Below, one piece after another: positions 1 to 8,749 of a stretch of 64,000 nucleotides of DNA. Origin of the DNA: Mycolicibacterium anyangense. GTDB taxonomy: Bacteria; Actinomycetota; Actinomycetes; Mycobacteriales; Mycobacteriaceae. The stretch spans positions 5,518,001-5,582,000 of the forward strand of contig NZ_AP022620.1 of the NCBI RefSeq assembly GCF_010731855.1, in the 5' to 3' direction. A model generated the notes under the pieces. The model worked only from the letters and a program-made list of their open reading frames with translations, had not been told where the DNA came from and ran no database searches. Every line of letters begins with the position of its first letter. Positions within the stretch are counted from its first letter, which is position 1. The position numbers and the translations under genes are program-made.

Positions 1-12
1 GGACACGCATGA
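1..12 (+). CDS. purK: purK 3' end (partial)
   Basis: Only the last three codons and a TGA stop (10-12) would be inside the window. The stop overlaps the purE ATG in an ATGA arrangement. purK lies directly before purE in mycobacteria and supplies N5-CAIR, the substrate of PurE. This is inferred from position and the overlap; too little sequence is present to identify the protein itself. Confidence 0.4.
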   Translation, partial: GHA

Positions 13-515
13 CCCAACAGCCGGTGGTCGGCGTGATCATGGGCAGCGACAGCGACTGGCCCGTGATGGAGGCCGCCGCGATCGCATTGGCCGAGTTCGA
101 GGTGCCCTTCGAGGTGGGCGTGGTCTCGGCGCATCGCACACCCGGCCGGATGTTGGACTACGCGCGCGGCGCGGCCGATCGTGGCATCAAGGTGATCATC
201 GCCGGCGCCGGTGGCGCCGCCCACCTGCCGGGCATGGTGGCCTCGGCCACGCCGCTGCCCGTGATCGGCGTGCCGGTGCCGCTGGCCAAACTGGACGGCA
301 TGGACTCGCTGCTGTCGATCGTGCAGATGCCCGCCGGGGTGCCGGTGGCCACGGTGTCGATCGGCGGCGCACGCAACGCTGGACTGCTGGCGGTGCGGAT
401 CCTGGCCGCCGCGGATGTGACGTTGCTCAAGAAGATGCAGACCTTTCAGGACGACCTCGAGGCCCAGGTGCTGGCGAAGGATCGTGCGTTGCGGGAGCGA
501 TTACTCGGTGAGTGA
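9..515 (+). CDS. purE: N5-carboxyaminoimidazole ribonucleotide mutase PurE
   Basis: Class I PurE, 168 aa, a normal length. It converts N5-CAIR to CAIR in cytosolic de novo purine synthesis. Visible family motifs are GSDSDW (residues 12-17), SAHRTP (40-45, with the conserved catalytic His) and [11 protein letters not shown] (66-76), which together form the nucleotide-binding active site. The ATG overlaps the presumed purK stop, suggesting coupled translation. The acyl-CoA dehydrogenase gene follows after 41 nt on the same strand. Confidence 0.97.
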   Translation: MTQQPVVGVIMGSDSDWPVMEAAAIALAEFEVPFEVGVVSAHRTPGRMLDYARGAADRGIKVIIAGAGGAAHLPGMVASATPLPVIGVPVPLAKLDGMDSLLSIVQMPAGVPVATVSIGGARNAGLLAVRILAAADVTLLKKMQTFQDDLEAQVLAKDRALRERLLGE

Positions 516-556
516 CGCTCGCGGTAAAGTTACCGCCGAGTAGCAAGGAGGCTGTG

Positions 557-1714
557 ATGGCTGGGAACCCCGATTTCGACGTATTCAAGTTGCCCGAGGA
601 GCATGACGAGCTGCGGGCCGCGATCCGCGCGCTGGCGGAAAAGGAGATCGCTCCGCACGCCGCCGATGTCGACGAGAACTCGCGCTTTCCCCAGGAGGCC
701 CTGGAGGCGCTGAACGCTTCGGGCTTCAACGCCGTCCACGTGCCGGAGGAGTACGGCGGTCAGGGTGCGGACTCGGTGGCGGCGTGCATCGTCATCGAGG
801 AGGTCGCCCGGGTCGACGCATCGGCATCGCTGATCCCCGCCGTCAACAAGCTGGGGACGATGGGTCTGATCCTGCGCGGGTCCGACGAGCTGAAGAAGAA
901 GGTACTGCCGGAGATCGCCGAAGGCGCGATGGCCTCCTACGGGCTGTCCGAGCGCGAGGCCGGCAGCGACGCGGCGTCGATGAAGACCCGCGCCAAGGCC
1001 GACGGTGACGACTGGATCCTCAACGGCGCCAAGGCCTGGATCACCAACGGCGGCAAGTCCACGTGGTACACCGTGATGGCGGTCACCGACCCGGACAAGG
1101 GCGCCAACGGCATCTCGTCGTTCATGGTCCACATTGACGACGAAGGCTTCTCGATCGGCCCCAAGGAGCGCAAGCTCGGCATCAAGGGATCGCCGACCAC
1201 CGAGCTGTACTTCGAGAACTGCCGGATCCCCGGGGACCGGATGATCGGTGAGCCGGGCACCGGTTTCAAGACGGCACTGGCCACCCTGGACCACACCCGC
1301 CCGACCATCGGTGCGCAGGCCGTGGGTATCGCCCAGGGCGCGCTGGATGCCGCGATCGCCTACACCAAGGACCGCAAGCAGTTCGGTTCGTCGATCTCGG
1401 ACTTCCAGGGCGTGCAGTTCATGCTCGCCGACATGGCGATGAAGGTCGAGGCGGCCCGGCTGATGGTGTACTCGGCCGCGGCGCGTGCCGAACGCGGTGA
1501 GGGCAATCTCGGGTTCATCTCCGCGGCCTCCAAGTGCTTTGCCTCCGATGTGGCCATGGAGGTCACCACCGACGCCGTGCAGTTGTTCGGTGGCGCCGGC
1601 TACACCGTGGACTTCCCGGTCGAGCGGATGATGCGCGACGCCAAGATCACCCAGATCTACGAGGGCACCAACCAGATTCAGCGCGTGGTGATGTCACGCG
1701 CGCTGCTGCGCTGA
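557..1714 (+). CDS. fadE25: Acyl-CoA dehydrogenase (FadE25-like)
   Basis: 385-aa FAD-dependent acyl-CoA dehydrogenase oxidising acyl-CoA to the 2-enoyl-CoA. The frame is open from 512, but ATG 557 is chosen because AAGGAGG (545-551) sits 5 nt upstream and the protein then begins like FadE25 of M. tuberculosis (389 aa). Family signatures are SEREAGSDA, the WITNGG flavin loop and the C-terminal YEGTNQIQR segment carrying the usual catalytic Glu. Position next to purE matches the M. tuberculosis order. It is convergent with birA, the stop codons being only 2 nt apart. The exact acyl substrate cannot be read from sequence. Confidence 0.93.
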   Translation: MAGNPDFDVFKLPEEHDELRAAIRALAEKEIAPHAADVDENSRFPQEALEALNASGFNAVHVPEEYGGQGADSVAACIVIEEVARVDASASLIPAVNKLGTMGLILRGSDELKKKVLPEIAEGAMASYGLSEREAGSDAASMKTRAKADGDDWILNGAKAWITNGGKSTWYTVMAVTDPDKGANGISSFMVHIDDEGFSIGPKERKLGIKGSPTTELYFENCRIPGDRMIGEPGTGFKTALATLDHTRPTIGAQAVGIAQGALDAAIAYTKDRKQFGSSISDFQGVQFMLADMAMKVEAARLMVYSAAARAERGEGNLGFISAASKCFASDVAMEVTTDAVQLFGGAGYTVDFPVERMMRDAKITQIYEGTNQIQRVVMSRALLR

Positions 1715-1716
1715 GC

Positions 1717-2520
1717 TCAGTCCGCTGAGCGAAGGTGGGTGATGTCGCCCGCCGACACCGTCACGACCTCGGTGCCGGTGTCGATGAGCAGTCGGCCCAG
1801 TTCGTCGATCCGTGTTGCGGTGCCGATGATCTCGCGGTCGCCGGGCAGAATGGCCCGGACCCGGCTGCCCAGCGTGCTGCTGGTGCGCCGGTAGTCCTCG
1901 ACCAGGCCGTCGTCCGGGCCCTGCGCCTGCTGCCAACGGTGGATGCGGCTGCTCAGCTCCCGCAGGATCGTGCCCACCAGCTGCTCGCGGTCGAGCATGG
2001 TGGCGCCGAGCATCTGCAGTGAGGTGGCCCGCGGGTCGGGGGCCTCGTCGGCGGTGAGGGTGACGTTGAGGCCGAGACCGACGACGATCACCGGGTCGGG
2101 TGCGGCGACCTCGGCCAGGACGCCGGCTAGCTTGCCGATGCCGACCAGAACGTCGTTGGGCCACTTGACGCCGGCCGCGATGCCGGTGGTGCTCCGGACC
2201 GCCTCGACCAGAGCGACGCCGGTGAGCAGGGGCAGCCAACCCCAGCCCGCCGGCGGTACGGCTGCGGCGTCGACGCCGATCGACAGGGCGATCTGCGAGC
2301 GCGGCGGCGCCGACCAGCTGCGGCCGTTGCGGCCGCGTCCGGCGTTCTGGTGCTCGGCGAGCAGCACTGCGCCGGTGATGTTTTCGCCGGCGGCGTGGCG
2401 CGCTAGCAGATCGGCGTTGGTGGAGCCGGTGTCGGTGACCACGTCGAGGTGGCGCACGGGACCGTCGGACCCCACGAGGCTGGCGCGCAGGGCGGCCGGG
2501 TCAAGCGGTGGGCGTTGCAT
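1717..2520 (-). CDS. birA: Biotin-[acetyl-CoA-carboxylase] ligase BirA
   Basis: 267-aa biotin protein ligase that makes biotinyl-AMP and transfers biotin to a carboxylase carrier lysine. The GRGRNGRSW loop (61-69) and KWPND (119-123) are the biotin/ATP-binding motifs. There is no N-terminal helix-turn-helix, so it is the monofunctional actinobacterial type and not a repressor. A C-terminal SH3-like domain follows (about 215-265). Its start overlaps the upstream cation transporter gene by 20 nt, placing it last in a minus-strand chain starting at lcp1. Likely targets are acyl-CoA carboxylases; the TB7.3-like protein at 63.5 kb is another possible substrate. Confidence 0.96.
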   Translation of the reverse strand: MQRPPLDPAALRASLVGSDGPVRHLDVVTDTGSTNADLLARHAAGENITGAVLLAEHQNAGRGRNGRSWSAPPRSQIALSIGVDAAAVPPAGWGWLPLLTGVALVEAVRSTTGIAAGVKWPNDVLVGIGKLAGVLAEVAAPDPVIVVGLGLNVTLTADEAPDPRATSLQMLGATMLDREQLVGTILRELSSRIHRWQQAQGPDDGLVEDYRRTSSTLGSRVRAILPGDREIIGTATRIDELGRLLIDTGTEVVTVSAGDITHLRSAD

Positions 2521-3487
2521 GAATGGGGAACTTACTGAAGACGAGGGTCAGTCGGAGCGGCCCGATCCGGTTGGTGAGTTCTTCGTAGGTGCGCGCCCGC
2601 AGCGCGTCCTGGTCATCGACGGTCATGGTGCCGGTGTAGGACACCCGCAGATCGACCTCCGTCGCCTTGCCCCGGCTGATCGCAAGCGAGTCGACGAGGG
2701 TGAGTTCGTGGCTGAGTTCGTGGGCGTGTTCTTCGGAGACGGCGGCGATCGCGGCGCGCACCGCGTCGTCGAGCTCGGGGTCGGCCCGCCGGCCCGAGAG
2801 GCGACCGAATTCCAGACGGATCTGCCGGATCGGATCACCCACCAGCAGGGCGCAGAGGATCAGCACGATGATGCTGTCGGCGATGTCCTTGATGTCGAAG
2901 GTGGCTGAGGTCAGGAAGGTGCCCTCCGGCAGGACGGCGACCAGCAGTAGCGAAGCGCAGATACCGCCGCTGATGAAGGCCTCCATCTTCGCGGCGGTGG
3001 CTTCCACTTTTAGCAGGGAGGACGCGCCGTTGACCGAGCGGTTGTTGCGCTCGTGGTTCCACTTGAGGCCGAAGCAGATCAGCACGCACACCGCGGTGTA
3101 GACGGCGGCCACCCCGAATTCGGGCTCCGATCCCTCCCGGGTGATCAGGTAGTCGATCACCTTGATCGAATTCGTCACCACCCCGACGATGACGACGCCC
3201 ATGATCATCAACGACCGGAACAGTGCGTAGAGGTTTTCCAGGGCCAGGCGACCGTAGGGGCTGTCGACATCGGCCGGCTTGGATGCGGTGACGGCCAACC
3301 GGGCGGCGATGAAGGCGGCTGCCGCGTTGATCAGCGAGATGACGCCGTCGAGTTGGGTGGCCGACACCCGGGTGACGGCGTAGACCGCAAAGCCCAGGAC
3401 GGCCAGGAAGAGCATCGTGTACATGTAGGCGTACAGGCTGCGCCGTTCGGCCTGCAGAACCGCGGCGTTGCTTGGTCCGGTGGTCAT
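2501..3487 (-). CDS. Cation efflux (CDF-like) membrane protein
   Basis: 328 aa with about six hydrophobic segments between residues 20 and 225, followed by a soluble C-terminal domain typical of cation diffusion facilitators, which export divalent metals using the proton gradient. The first membrane helices carry the family-like LDGVISLINAAAAF segment. The metal-binding His/Asp pair expected in helix 5 is not obvious (EATAAKMEAF is found), so metal specificity is unclear and transport may differ. It overlaps the TIGR03089 gene by 4 nt upstream and birA by 20 nt downstream, so co-translation is likely. Confidence 0.78.
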   Translation of the reverse strand: MTTGPSNAAVLQAERRSLYAYMYTMLFLAVLGFAVYAVTRVSATQLDGVISLINAAAAFIAARLAVTASKPADVDSPYGRLALENLYALFRSLMIMGVVIVGVVTNSIKVIDYLITREGSEPEFGVAAVYTAVCVLICFGLKWNHERNNRSVNGASSLLKVEATAAKMEAFISGGICASLLLVAVLPEGTFLTSATFDIKDIADSIIVLILCALLVGDPIRQIRLEFGRLSGRRADPELDDAVRAAIAAVSEEHAHELSHELTLVDSLAISRGKATEVDLRVSYTGTMTVDDQDALRARTYEELTNRIGPLRLTLVFSKFPIHATPTA

Positions 3488-4188
3488 CGGTCCCGGGTCA
3501 CCTTCTCGGTTTCCCGTCGCCGATCCAGTGCTGCGGGGTCGGGGTTGGCCACCTGAACCAGCGAGGCTCCGGCGAGGAACACCGCCAGCAGGTTGTCGAC
3601 GATCTCCTGCGGTGTCGACCAGGGCAGCGACGACATCACCCGATCCCTGCCGCCCAGACCGGAAGAAGCTGCGGAATCCGTTGCCAGGGCCACGATCTCG
3701 TCGACCGAACGGCCGTCGAGCGCTGCGCCCGGGTTAGCCTCACCGACCACCTGATCGCCGTGCACCCGCACCGCGGTGGCGTAGTCGGTCACCCCGATCG
3801 GCAGATCCGGTACCGGCTTGCCGAACGGATCCAGCGACAGCACGGCCACCTCGCCGCCGGCGACGGCGTCGTCTGCCTCATCGAGGCGCTCAAGGGTGCA
3901 CAGCGCGACATCCGAGGTGCCGTCGAGCACCACCTCCGCGCCGATCCACCAGATACCCAGCAGCACCGCCGCGGTCTGCCAGTGCGCCGGCAGCAGCACG
4001 GCGACCCGCGATCCCGCCCCGGCGCCGAGCTCGTCGCGTAACAGGTTGGCGGTCTTGGCCGCCCAGTTCGCCAGTGTCACCGTCGACAGTTCGATACGTT
4101 CGCCGGTGGCGTCGTCGTAGTAAGTGATCCGTGGCCCCATCGGATCAGCACGCAACAGCGGATCCAGTACGGCGTCAGCGAGATTCAT
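3484..4188 (-). CDS. TIGR03089 family protein (Rv3268-like)
   Basis: 234 aa, resembling the N-terminal part of AMP-binding acyl-CoA synthetases (AVLLPAHWQTAAVLLGIWW) but far too short to contain the adenylation core and C-terminal lid, so it is probably not an active ligase. This matches the actinobacterial TIGR03089 family (Rv3268 in M. tuberculosis). ATG 4188 is chosen because it shares a base with the lcp1 stop (TGATG); a GTG at 4200 would add four residues. Conserved adjacency to the cell-wall ligase Lcp1 hints at an envelope role, but function is unknown. Confidence 0.82.
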   Translation of the reverse strand: MNLADAVLDPLLRADPMGPRITYYDDATGERIELSTVTLANWAAKTANLLRDELGAGAGSRVAVLLPAHWQTAAVLLGIWWIGAEVVLDGTSDVALCTLERLDEADDAVAGGEVAVLSLDPFGKPVPDLPIGVTDYATAVRVHGDQVVGEANPGAALDGRSVDEIVALATDSAASSGLGGRDRVMSSLPWSTPQEIVDNLLAVFLAGASLVQVANPDPAALDRRRETEKVTRDR

Positions 4189-5687
4189 CAGTTGACGCAC
4201 TTGGGGTCGTCGGACCCCGCGGTGATGATGGGCGAGGGCGGGGGAGGGGTGGCGTCACCGGCCTGACCGGCCGCCTGGTCGACCGTCGCTGCCGTCGGCA
4301 GTGTGCCGTCCAGCCCAGAGCCGGGGCCACTGTAGTCCGATGCCAACACCACTCGCACCGTGCCCGCCGGGATCGACTCGTCGGCGGCGACCGGCAGGCC
4401 ACCGAGTTCCTTGGCGACCGCCTGGGCGCCCAGATCGTCTTCCTTGGCGGCCTGGACCTGGCTCTTGACCACGTGGTCCTTCTCGTTGTTGCCGACGTTG
4501 CCCGCGGTAAATCCCTTGGTGGTCAACACGTCTGACACCGCCGCGGCCAGACCGTTGATATTGGTGTCGTTGATCACCTCGACCGTGGTCTGCGCCGGCG
4601 AGTAGGCCACCTTCTCCGTCTTGCCCTCGGCCTGGTCGTGCAGCAGGCCCGACACCCACTGCTGTACTTGGCTCGGGTCGACCCGCACCACCGACTGCAT
4701 CCCGTCGTCGCTCCAACCGGCCTCGTCGAGCACCGGGATGGTGGCGAACGCCACGTTGCCGCCTGCCAGGTTCTGCAGTTGCTTGACGAAATCCATGATG
4801 TCCCAGCCAGAGGAAATCACCACCGACCGCTGGATCGCGTCCTGCAGCTTGTTCAGCGTTGCCGGGCTGGTCAGCGTCTTACTCGAAATGACCTGGTGGG
4901 CAAGCGAAGCCATCACCACTTGCTGGCGCACCACCCGGTCCAGGTCGCCGCGCGGGAGCTCGTGGCGTTGGCGGACAAAGCTCAGCGCCTGTGCGCCGTT
5001 CAGCTTCTGCCAGCCGGCCGGAAAGTCGGCGCCCGAAAGAGGCTCGTAGACAGCGTCTTTGAGGCACACATCGACGCCGCCCAGGGCGTCGGTGATCAGG
5101 GCGAAGCCCAGCAGGCCGATCTCGGCGTAGTGGTCGACGGTGACGCCGGTGAGGTCGGCTACGGTCTTGATCAGTGCTTCACGGCCCGCTTCGACAGCCT
5201 TGGGTTCGGCCTCGGAGGGGTCGACACCTTGCTGTTCGACGAGCTCCTTCATCTTCTCGAGCTTGACCTGGCCGTAGACGCCGTTGATCTTGGTCTTGTC
5301 CAGCCCGGGCGCTTTGACGTAGGAGTCGCGCGGGATCGAGATGGCCGTCGCGGACTTCCCGTTGTTCGGGATGCGCACCAGGATGATCGTGTCGGTGTTG
5401 GTGGACACGTCGTCACCGGCATGCAGCGTGGCCAACTCGTCGGCCGACAGCGGGTTGCCGTGGGCATCGGTGCGGCTGTCCATGCCGACCAGCAGGATGT
5501 CGATCGCGCCGTCATCCTCACCGCCGCCGCCGAGTGCGGCGGTGCTGATGTGGAAGATGCCGTCCTCGAACGAGCGGATCTTGCCCCAGGCGACGCCGGT
5601 GCCGACCATCACCATCACCGCGATCAACGCCAGCACGGTGCGAGCCACCCGCCGGGCGCCCGTCACTGCATCGGTGTCAGCAGGCAT
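4188..5687 (-). CDS. lcp1: LytR-CpsA-Psr ligase Lcp1 (Rv3267-like)
   Basis: 499 aa; Rv3267 is 498. An N-terminal membrane anchor (about 14-34) is followed by the extracytoplasmic LCP domain (about 60-290) and a LytR_C domain (about 375-460), ending in a Pro/Ser tail. LCP catalytic residues are visible as GMDSR (68-72), IPRDS (118-122) and the Arg-rich RQRHELPRGDLDR segment (about 238-250). Rv3267 joins arabinogalactan to peptidoglycan, and that role is inferred here. It is divergent from rmlD, whose pathway builds the linker sugar, with 67 nt between the starts. It heads the overlapping lcp1-TIGR03089-CDF-birA chain. Confidence 0.93.
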   Translation of the reverse strand: MPADTDAVTGARRVARTVLALIAVMVMVGTGVAWGKIRSFEDGIFHISTAALGGGGEDDGAIDILLVGMDSRTDAHGNPLSADELATLHAGDDVSTNTDTIILVRIPNNGKSATAISIPRDSYVKAPGLDKTKINGVYGQVKLEKMKELVEQQGVDPSEAEPKAVEAGREALIKTVADLTGVTVDHYAEIGLLGFALITDALGGVDVCLKDAVYEPLSGADFPAGWQKLNGAQALSFVRQRHELPRGDLDRVVRQQVVMASLAHQVISSKTLTSPATLNKLQDAIQRSVVISSGWDIMDFVKQLQNLAGGNVAFATIPVLDEAGWSDDGMQSVVRVDPSQVQQWVSGLLHDQAEGKTEKVAYSPAQTTVEVINDTNINGLAAAVSDVLTTKGFTAGNVGNNEKDHVVKSQVQAAKEDDLGAQAVAKELGGLPVAADESIPAGTVRVVLASDYSGPGSGLDGTLPTAATVDQAAGQAGDATPPPPSPIITAGSDDPKCVN

Positions 5688-5754
5688 CAGCCCAGGCTAC
5701 TGGCGAGAAGGGCGCATACCCGGTAGCCCAAACCGGCGTGCCAGACTCGAAGTC

Positions 5755-6612
5755 ATGGGCAGGCGGATCGTCATCACCGGTGCCGGCGGCCAGGTCGGGG
5801 GATTTCTCGCAGGTGAGGCCGCCCGCCGCGGCTTTGAGGTAGCCGCGTGGACCCATCGCGACTGGGACATCACCGACCCACAGGCCGCGCAGCGTTGTGT
5901 GGCCCCCGATGACCTGGTGATCAACTGCGCGGCGGTGGCCAACGTCGACGCCGCCGAGGCCGACCCGCAGCGAGCGCACGCCGTGAACGTCACCGGTCCG
6001 GAGAACCTCGCACACGCCTGCGCGCGGGTGGGCGCCCGACTGGTGCACGTCTCCACCGATTACGTCTTCGGTGGTGAGAAACGTCACCCGTACGACATCG
6101 GCGACGCGACGAACCCACTGAGCGTGTACGGCCGCAGCAAGCTTGCCGGGGAACTCGCGGTGCTGGCGGCCCAGCCCGATGCCGTCGTCGTGCGCACCTC
6201 CTGGGTGTACACCGGCGGGTCCGGCAACGACTTCGTCGCCGTCCTGCGTCGGCAGGCCGCAGGCGGTGACACCGTCGATGTGCCCGACGACCAGATCGGC
6301 TCGCCCACCTACGTCAAGGACCTGGCCAACGCGCTCATCGAGGCTGGTGAGGGCAGTATTCGCGAACCGATCCTGCATGCTGCCAATCACGGAGCAGTCA
6401 GCCGCTACGAGCAGGCGCGCGCCGTCTTCGAAGAACTCGGTGCCGACCCGGGACGCGTCCGACCGGTGCGGCCGGGCGAGTCGGCGCGGCGTGCCCGCCG
6501 GCCTGGCTACTCCGCGCTGTCGATGGCGACGTCGGTACGGGCCGGCCTCACCCCGCTGCGGCCGTGGCGTCAGGCTCTTGCCGAGACGCTTGCCCAGCCA
6601 CTCGCCGACTGA
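5755..6612 (+). CDS. rmlD: dTDP-4-dehydrorhamnose reductase RmlD
   Basis: 285-aa NAD(P)H-dependent reductase making dTDP-L-rhamnose, the donor for the rhamnose in the arabinogalactan linker. It is an extended SDR with glycine-rich GAGGQVG (9-15), the STDYVF segment (110-115) and the catalytic YGRSK (135-139). ATG 5755 gives the normal Rossmann start; the frame is open upstream only as antisense of lcp1. wbbL, the rhamnosyltransferase using its product, follows after 17 nt, as in M. tuberculosis (Rv3266c-Rv3265c). Confidence 0.95.
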   Translation: MGRRIVITGAGGQVGGFLAGEAARRGFEVAAWTHRDWDITDPQAAQRCVAPDDLVINCAAVANVDAAEADPQRAHAVNVTGPENLAHACARVGARLVHVSTDYVFGGEKRHPYDIGDATNPLSVYGRSKLAGELAVLAAQPDAVVVRTSWVYTGGSGNDFVAVLRRQAAGGDTVDVPDDQIGSPTYVKDLANALIEAGEGSIREPILHAANHGAVSRYEQARAVFEELGADPGRVRPVRPGESARRARRPGYSALSMATSVRAGLTPLRPWRQALAETLAQPLAD

Positions 6613-6629
6613 CCGCTAACCTCTACGCC

Positions 6630-7517
6630 GTGACCTCCACCCGCCCGCTCACTGTCGTGACGGTGACGTACTCGCCGGGGTCACATCTGGACCGCTTTCT
6701 GTCGTCGCTGACCGTGGCCACCGACCGGCCGGTGACCGTGGTGATGGCCGACAACGGATCGGTGGACGGCACGCCCGAGGAAGCCGTCGAGCGCTATCCG
6801 GGCACCACGCTGCTGCGGACCGGCGGCAACCTGGGCTACGGCAGCGCGGTCAACCGCGCGGTCGCGACGGTGCCCGTCGATGACGAGTTCGTCATCGTGG
6901 CCAACCCGGACGTGGTGTGGGGCCCGGGCAGCATCGACGCGCTGCTGGACGCCGCGGAGCGCTGGCCGCGGGCCGGAACGCTCGGGCCGCTGATCCGGGA
7001 CCCGGACGGCTCGGTGTACCCGTCGGCGCGCCATCTGCCCAGCCTGATCCGGGGCGGTATGCATGCGGTGGTCGGATTCGCCTGGAAGAACAATCCCTGG
7101 ACCAGGGCCTACCGCCAGCAATACCTCGAGCCCAGTGAACGGCCGGTGGGTTGGCTTTCGGGCTCCTGTCTGCTGATCCGCCGCGCGGCGTTCGAGCAGG
7201 TCGGAGGCTTCGACGAGCGCTACTTCATGTACATGGAGGATGTCGACCTCGGTGATCGGATCGGCCGGGCGGGCTGGCTCAACATCTATGTCCCGGCGGC
7301 GGAGATCCTGCACGACAAGGGACACTCCACCGGACGTGATCCCGCTCGTAACCTGCGGGCTCACCACGACAGCACCTACATTTATCTCTCCGACCGCCAT
7401 TTCGGATGGTGGCGGGCACCGCTTCGGTGGACGATGAAGGGCGCGTTGAAGGTGCGCTCACGGGCAGCGGTACGCAAGTCGAAACGGGACCGGGGGAAAG
7501 GGGTGGACGCTCGGTGA
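6630..7517 (+). CDS. wbbL: Rhamnosyltransferase WbbL
   Basis: 295-aa GT2-family glycosyltransferase transferring rhamnose from dTDP-rhamnose to GlcNAc-PP-decaprenyl, which makes the arabinogalactan linkage unit. It has a GT-A nucleotide-binding start (VVTVTYSPG), DNGS (41-44), the NPDV metal-site segment, and the acceptor-side GFDERYFMYMEDVDL block. GTG 6630 starts at the conserved Thr-rich N-terminus; M. tuberculosis WbbL is 301 aa. The stop overlaps the manB GTG (GTGA), suggesting translational coupling. Confidence 0.94.
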   Translation: MTSTRPLTVVTVTYSPGSHLDRFLSSLTVATDRPVTVVMADNGSVDGTPEEAVERYPGTTLLRTGGNLGYGSAVNRAVATVPVDDEFVIVANPDVVWGPGSIDALLDAAERWPRAGTLGPLIRDPDGSVYPSARHLPSLIRGGMHAVVGFAWKNNPWTRAYRQQYLEPSERPVGWLSGSCLLIRRAAFEQVGGFDERYFMYMEDVDLGDRIGRAGWLNIYVPAAEILHDKGHSTGRDPARNLRAHHDSTYIYLSDRHFGWWRAPLRWTMKGALKVRSRAAVRKSKRDRGKGVDAR

Positions 7518-8626
7518 GCGATATATCTTCGGCCGCGGCTGATGCCGGACTCCGTCCGGCCGATGTCGATGCGGTCGTTCTCGTCGGAGGCAAGGGCACC
7601 CGGCTGCGGCCGCTGACACTGTCGGCCGCCAAGCCGATGCTGCCCACCGCGGGCCTGCCGTTCCTGACCCATCTGCTGTCACGGATCGCCGCGGCCGGGA
7701 TCGAACACGTCATCCTGGGCACGTCGTACAAGGCCGCGACATTCGAGAACGAATTCGGCGACGGCTCCAAGCTGGGCCTGCAGATCGAATACGTCACCGA
7801 GGAGCACCCGCTGGGCACCGGCGGTGGCATCGCCAATGTGGTGCCCAAGCTGCGCAACGAAACGGTGATGGTGTTCAACGGCGACGTTCTCTCGGGGATG
7901 GATCTGCGCGACATGTTGACCGCGCACCATTCTCGGGAAGCCGATCTGACCCTGCACCTGGTGCGGGTCAGCGATCCGCGGGCATTCGGCTGTGTGCCCA
8001 CCGATACCGACGGCAGGGTGACGGCCTTCCTGGAGAAGACCGAGGATCCGCCGACCGACCAAATCAATGCCGGCACATACATTTTCAAGCGCGAGATCAT
8101 CGACCGCATCCCTCGCGGGCGTGAGGTGTCGGTGGAGCGCGAGGTGTTCCCGGGGCTGCTGGCCGACGGGGTCAAGGTATGCGGCTACGTCGACTCCAGT
8201 TACTGGCGTGACATGGGGACACCGGAGGACTTCGTCCGTGGCTCAGCGGATCTGGTTCGCGGGCTTGCACCCTCGCCGGCCCTGGGCGGGCGGCGCGGGG
8301 AGAGCCTGGTGCACGACGGTGCCTCGGTGGCGCCGGGCGCGGTGTTGATCGGCGGTACGGTGGTGGGCCGTGGTGCCGAGATCGGGCCGGGTGTGCGTCT
8401 GGACGGCGCGGTGATCTTCGACGGCGCCAAGATCGAAGCCGGGTCGGTGGTGGAACGCTCGATCATCGGCTTCGGTGCTCGGATCGGGCCGCGCGCGCTG
8501 ATCCGCGACGGCATCATCGGCGACGGTGCCGACATCGGTGCGCGCTGCGAGCTCCTGCGCGGGGCACGGGTGTGGCCCGGCGTGCTGATCCCGGACTGCG
8601 GCATCCGCTACTCGTCGGACATCTAA
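7514..8626 (+). CDS. manB: Mannose-1-phosphate guanylyltransferase (Rv3264c-like)
   Basis: 370-aa sugar-nucleotidyltransferase forming GDP-mannose from mannose-1-phosphate and GTP. The N-terminal catalytic domain has the signature GGKGTRLRPLT (25-35). The C-terminal part (about 255-370) shows hexapeptide-type repeats of a left-handed beta helix (GAEIGPGVRL, GARIGPRALI, GADIGARCEL). GTG 7514 overlaps the wbbL stop. The M. tuberculosis orthologue Rv3264c is called manB; some annotations use manC. With pmmA and manA at 14-18 kb it completes the mannose activation route for lipoarabinomannan and mannosylated glycans. Confidence 0.93.
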   Translation: MSDISSAAADAGLRPADVDAVVLVGGKGTRLRPLTLSAAKPMLPTAGLPFLTHLLSRIAAAGIEHVILGTSYKAATFENEFGDGSKLGLQIEYVTEEHPLGTGGGIANVVPKLRNETVMVFNGDVLSGMDLRDMLTAHHSREADLTLHLVRVSDPRAFGCVPTDTDGRVTAFLEKTEDPPTDQINAGTYIFKREIIDRIPRGREVSVEREVFPGLLADGVKVCGYVDSSYWRDMGTPEDFVRGSADLVRGLAPSPALGGRRGESLVHDGASVAPGAVLIGGTVVGRGAEIGPGVRLDGAVIFDGAKIEAGSVVERSIIGFGARIGPRALIRDGIIGDGADIGARCELLRGARVWPGVLIPDCGIRYSSDI

Positions 8627-8633
8627 GTTCCGG

Positions 8634-8698
8634 CGCCGAGTGGCCACTTGCGTCACGCTTTTGGGCTAATTCTGCAGCGCAAGTGGCCATTCGCGGCG
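8634..8698. repeat. Palindromic element upstream of the DUF559 gene
   Basis: Inverted repeat with arms at 8634-8652 and 8678-8698. The 12-bp core TGGCCACTTGCG (8641-8652) pairs perfectly with 8678-8689 around a 25-nt loop. It lies just after the manB stop. A related palindrome (9616-9666) sits at the other end of the DUF559 gene, sharing GGCCACTT. It could be a terminator for the rmlD-wbbL-manB operon or a dispersed REP-like element. Confidence 0.7.
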
Positions 8699-8749
8699 CG
8701 TTGTGGATGGCGGGAACGCGAGTGGGCTCTGCCATGACAGTGTGCCGTC

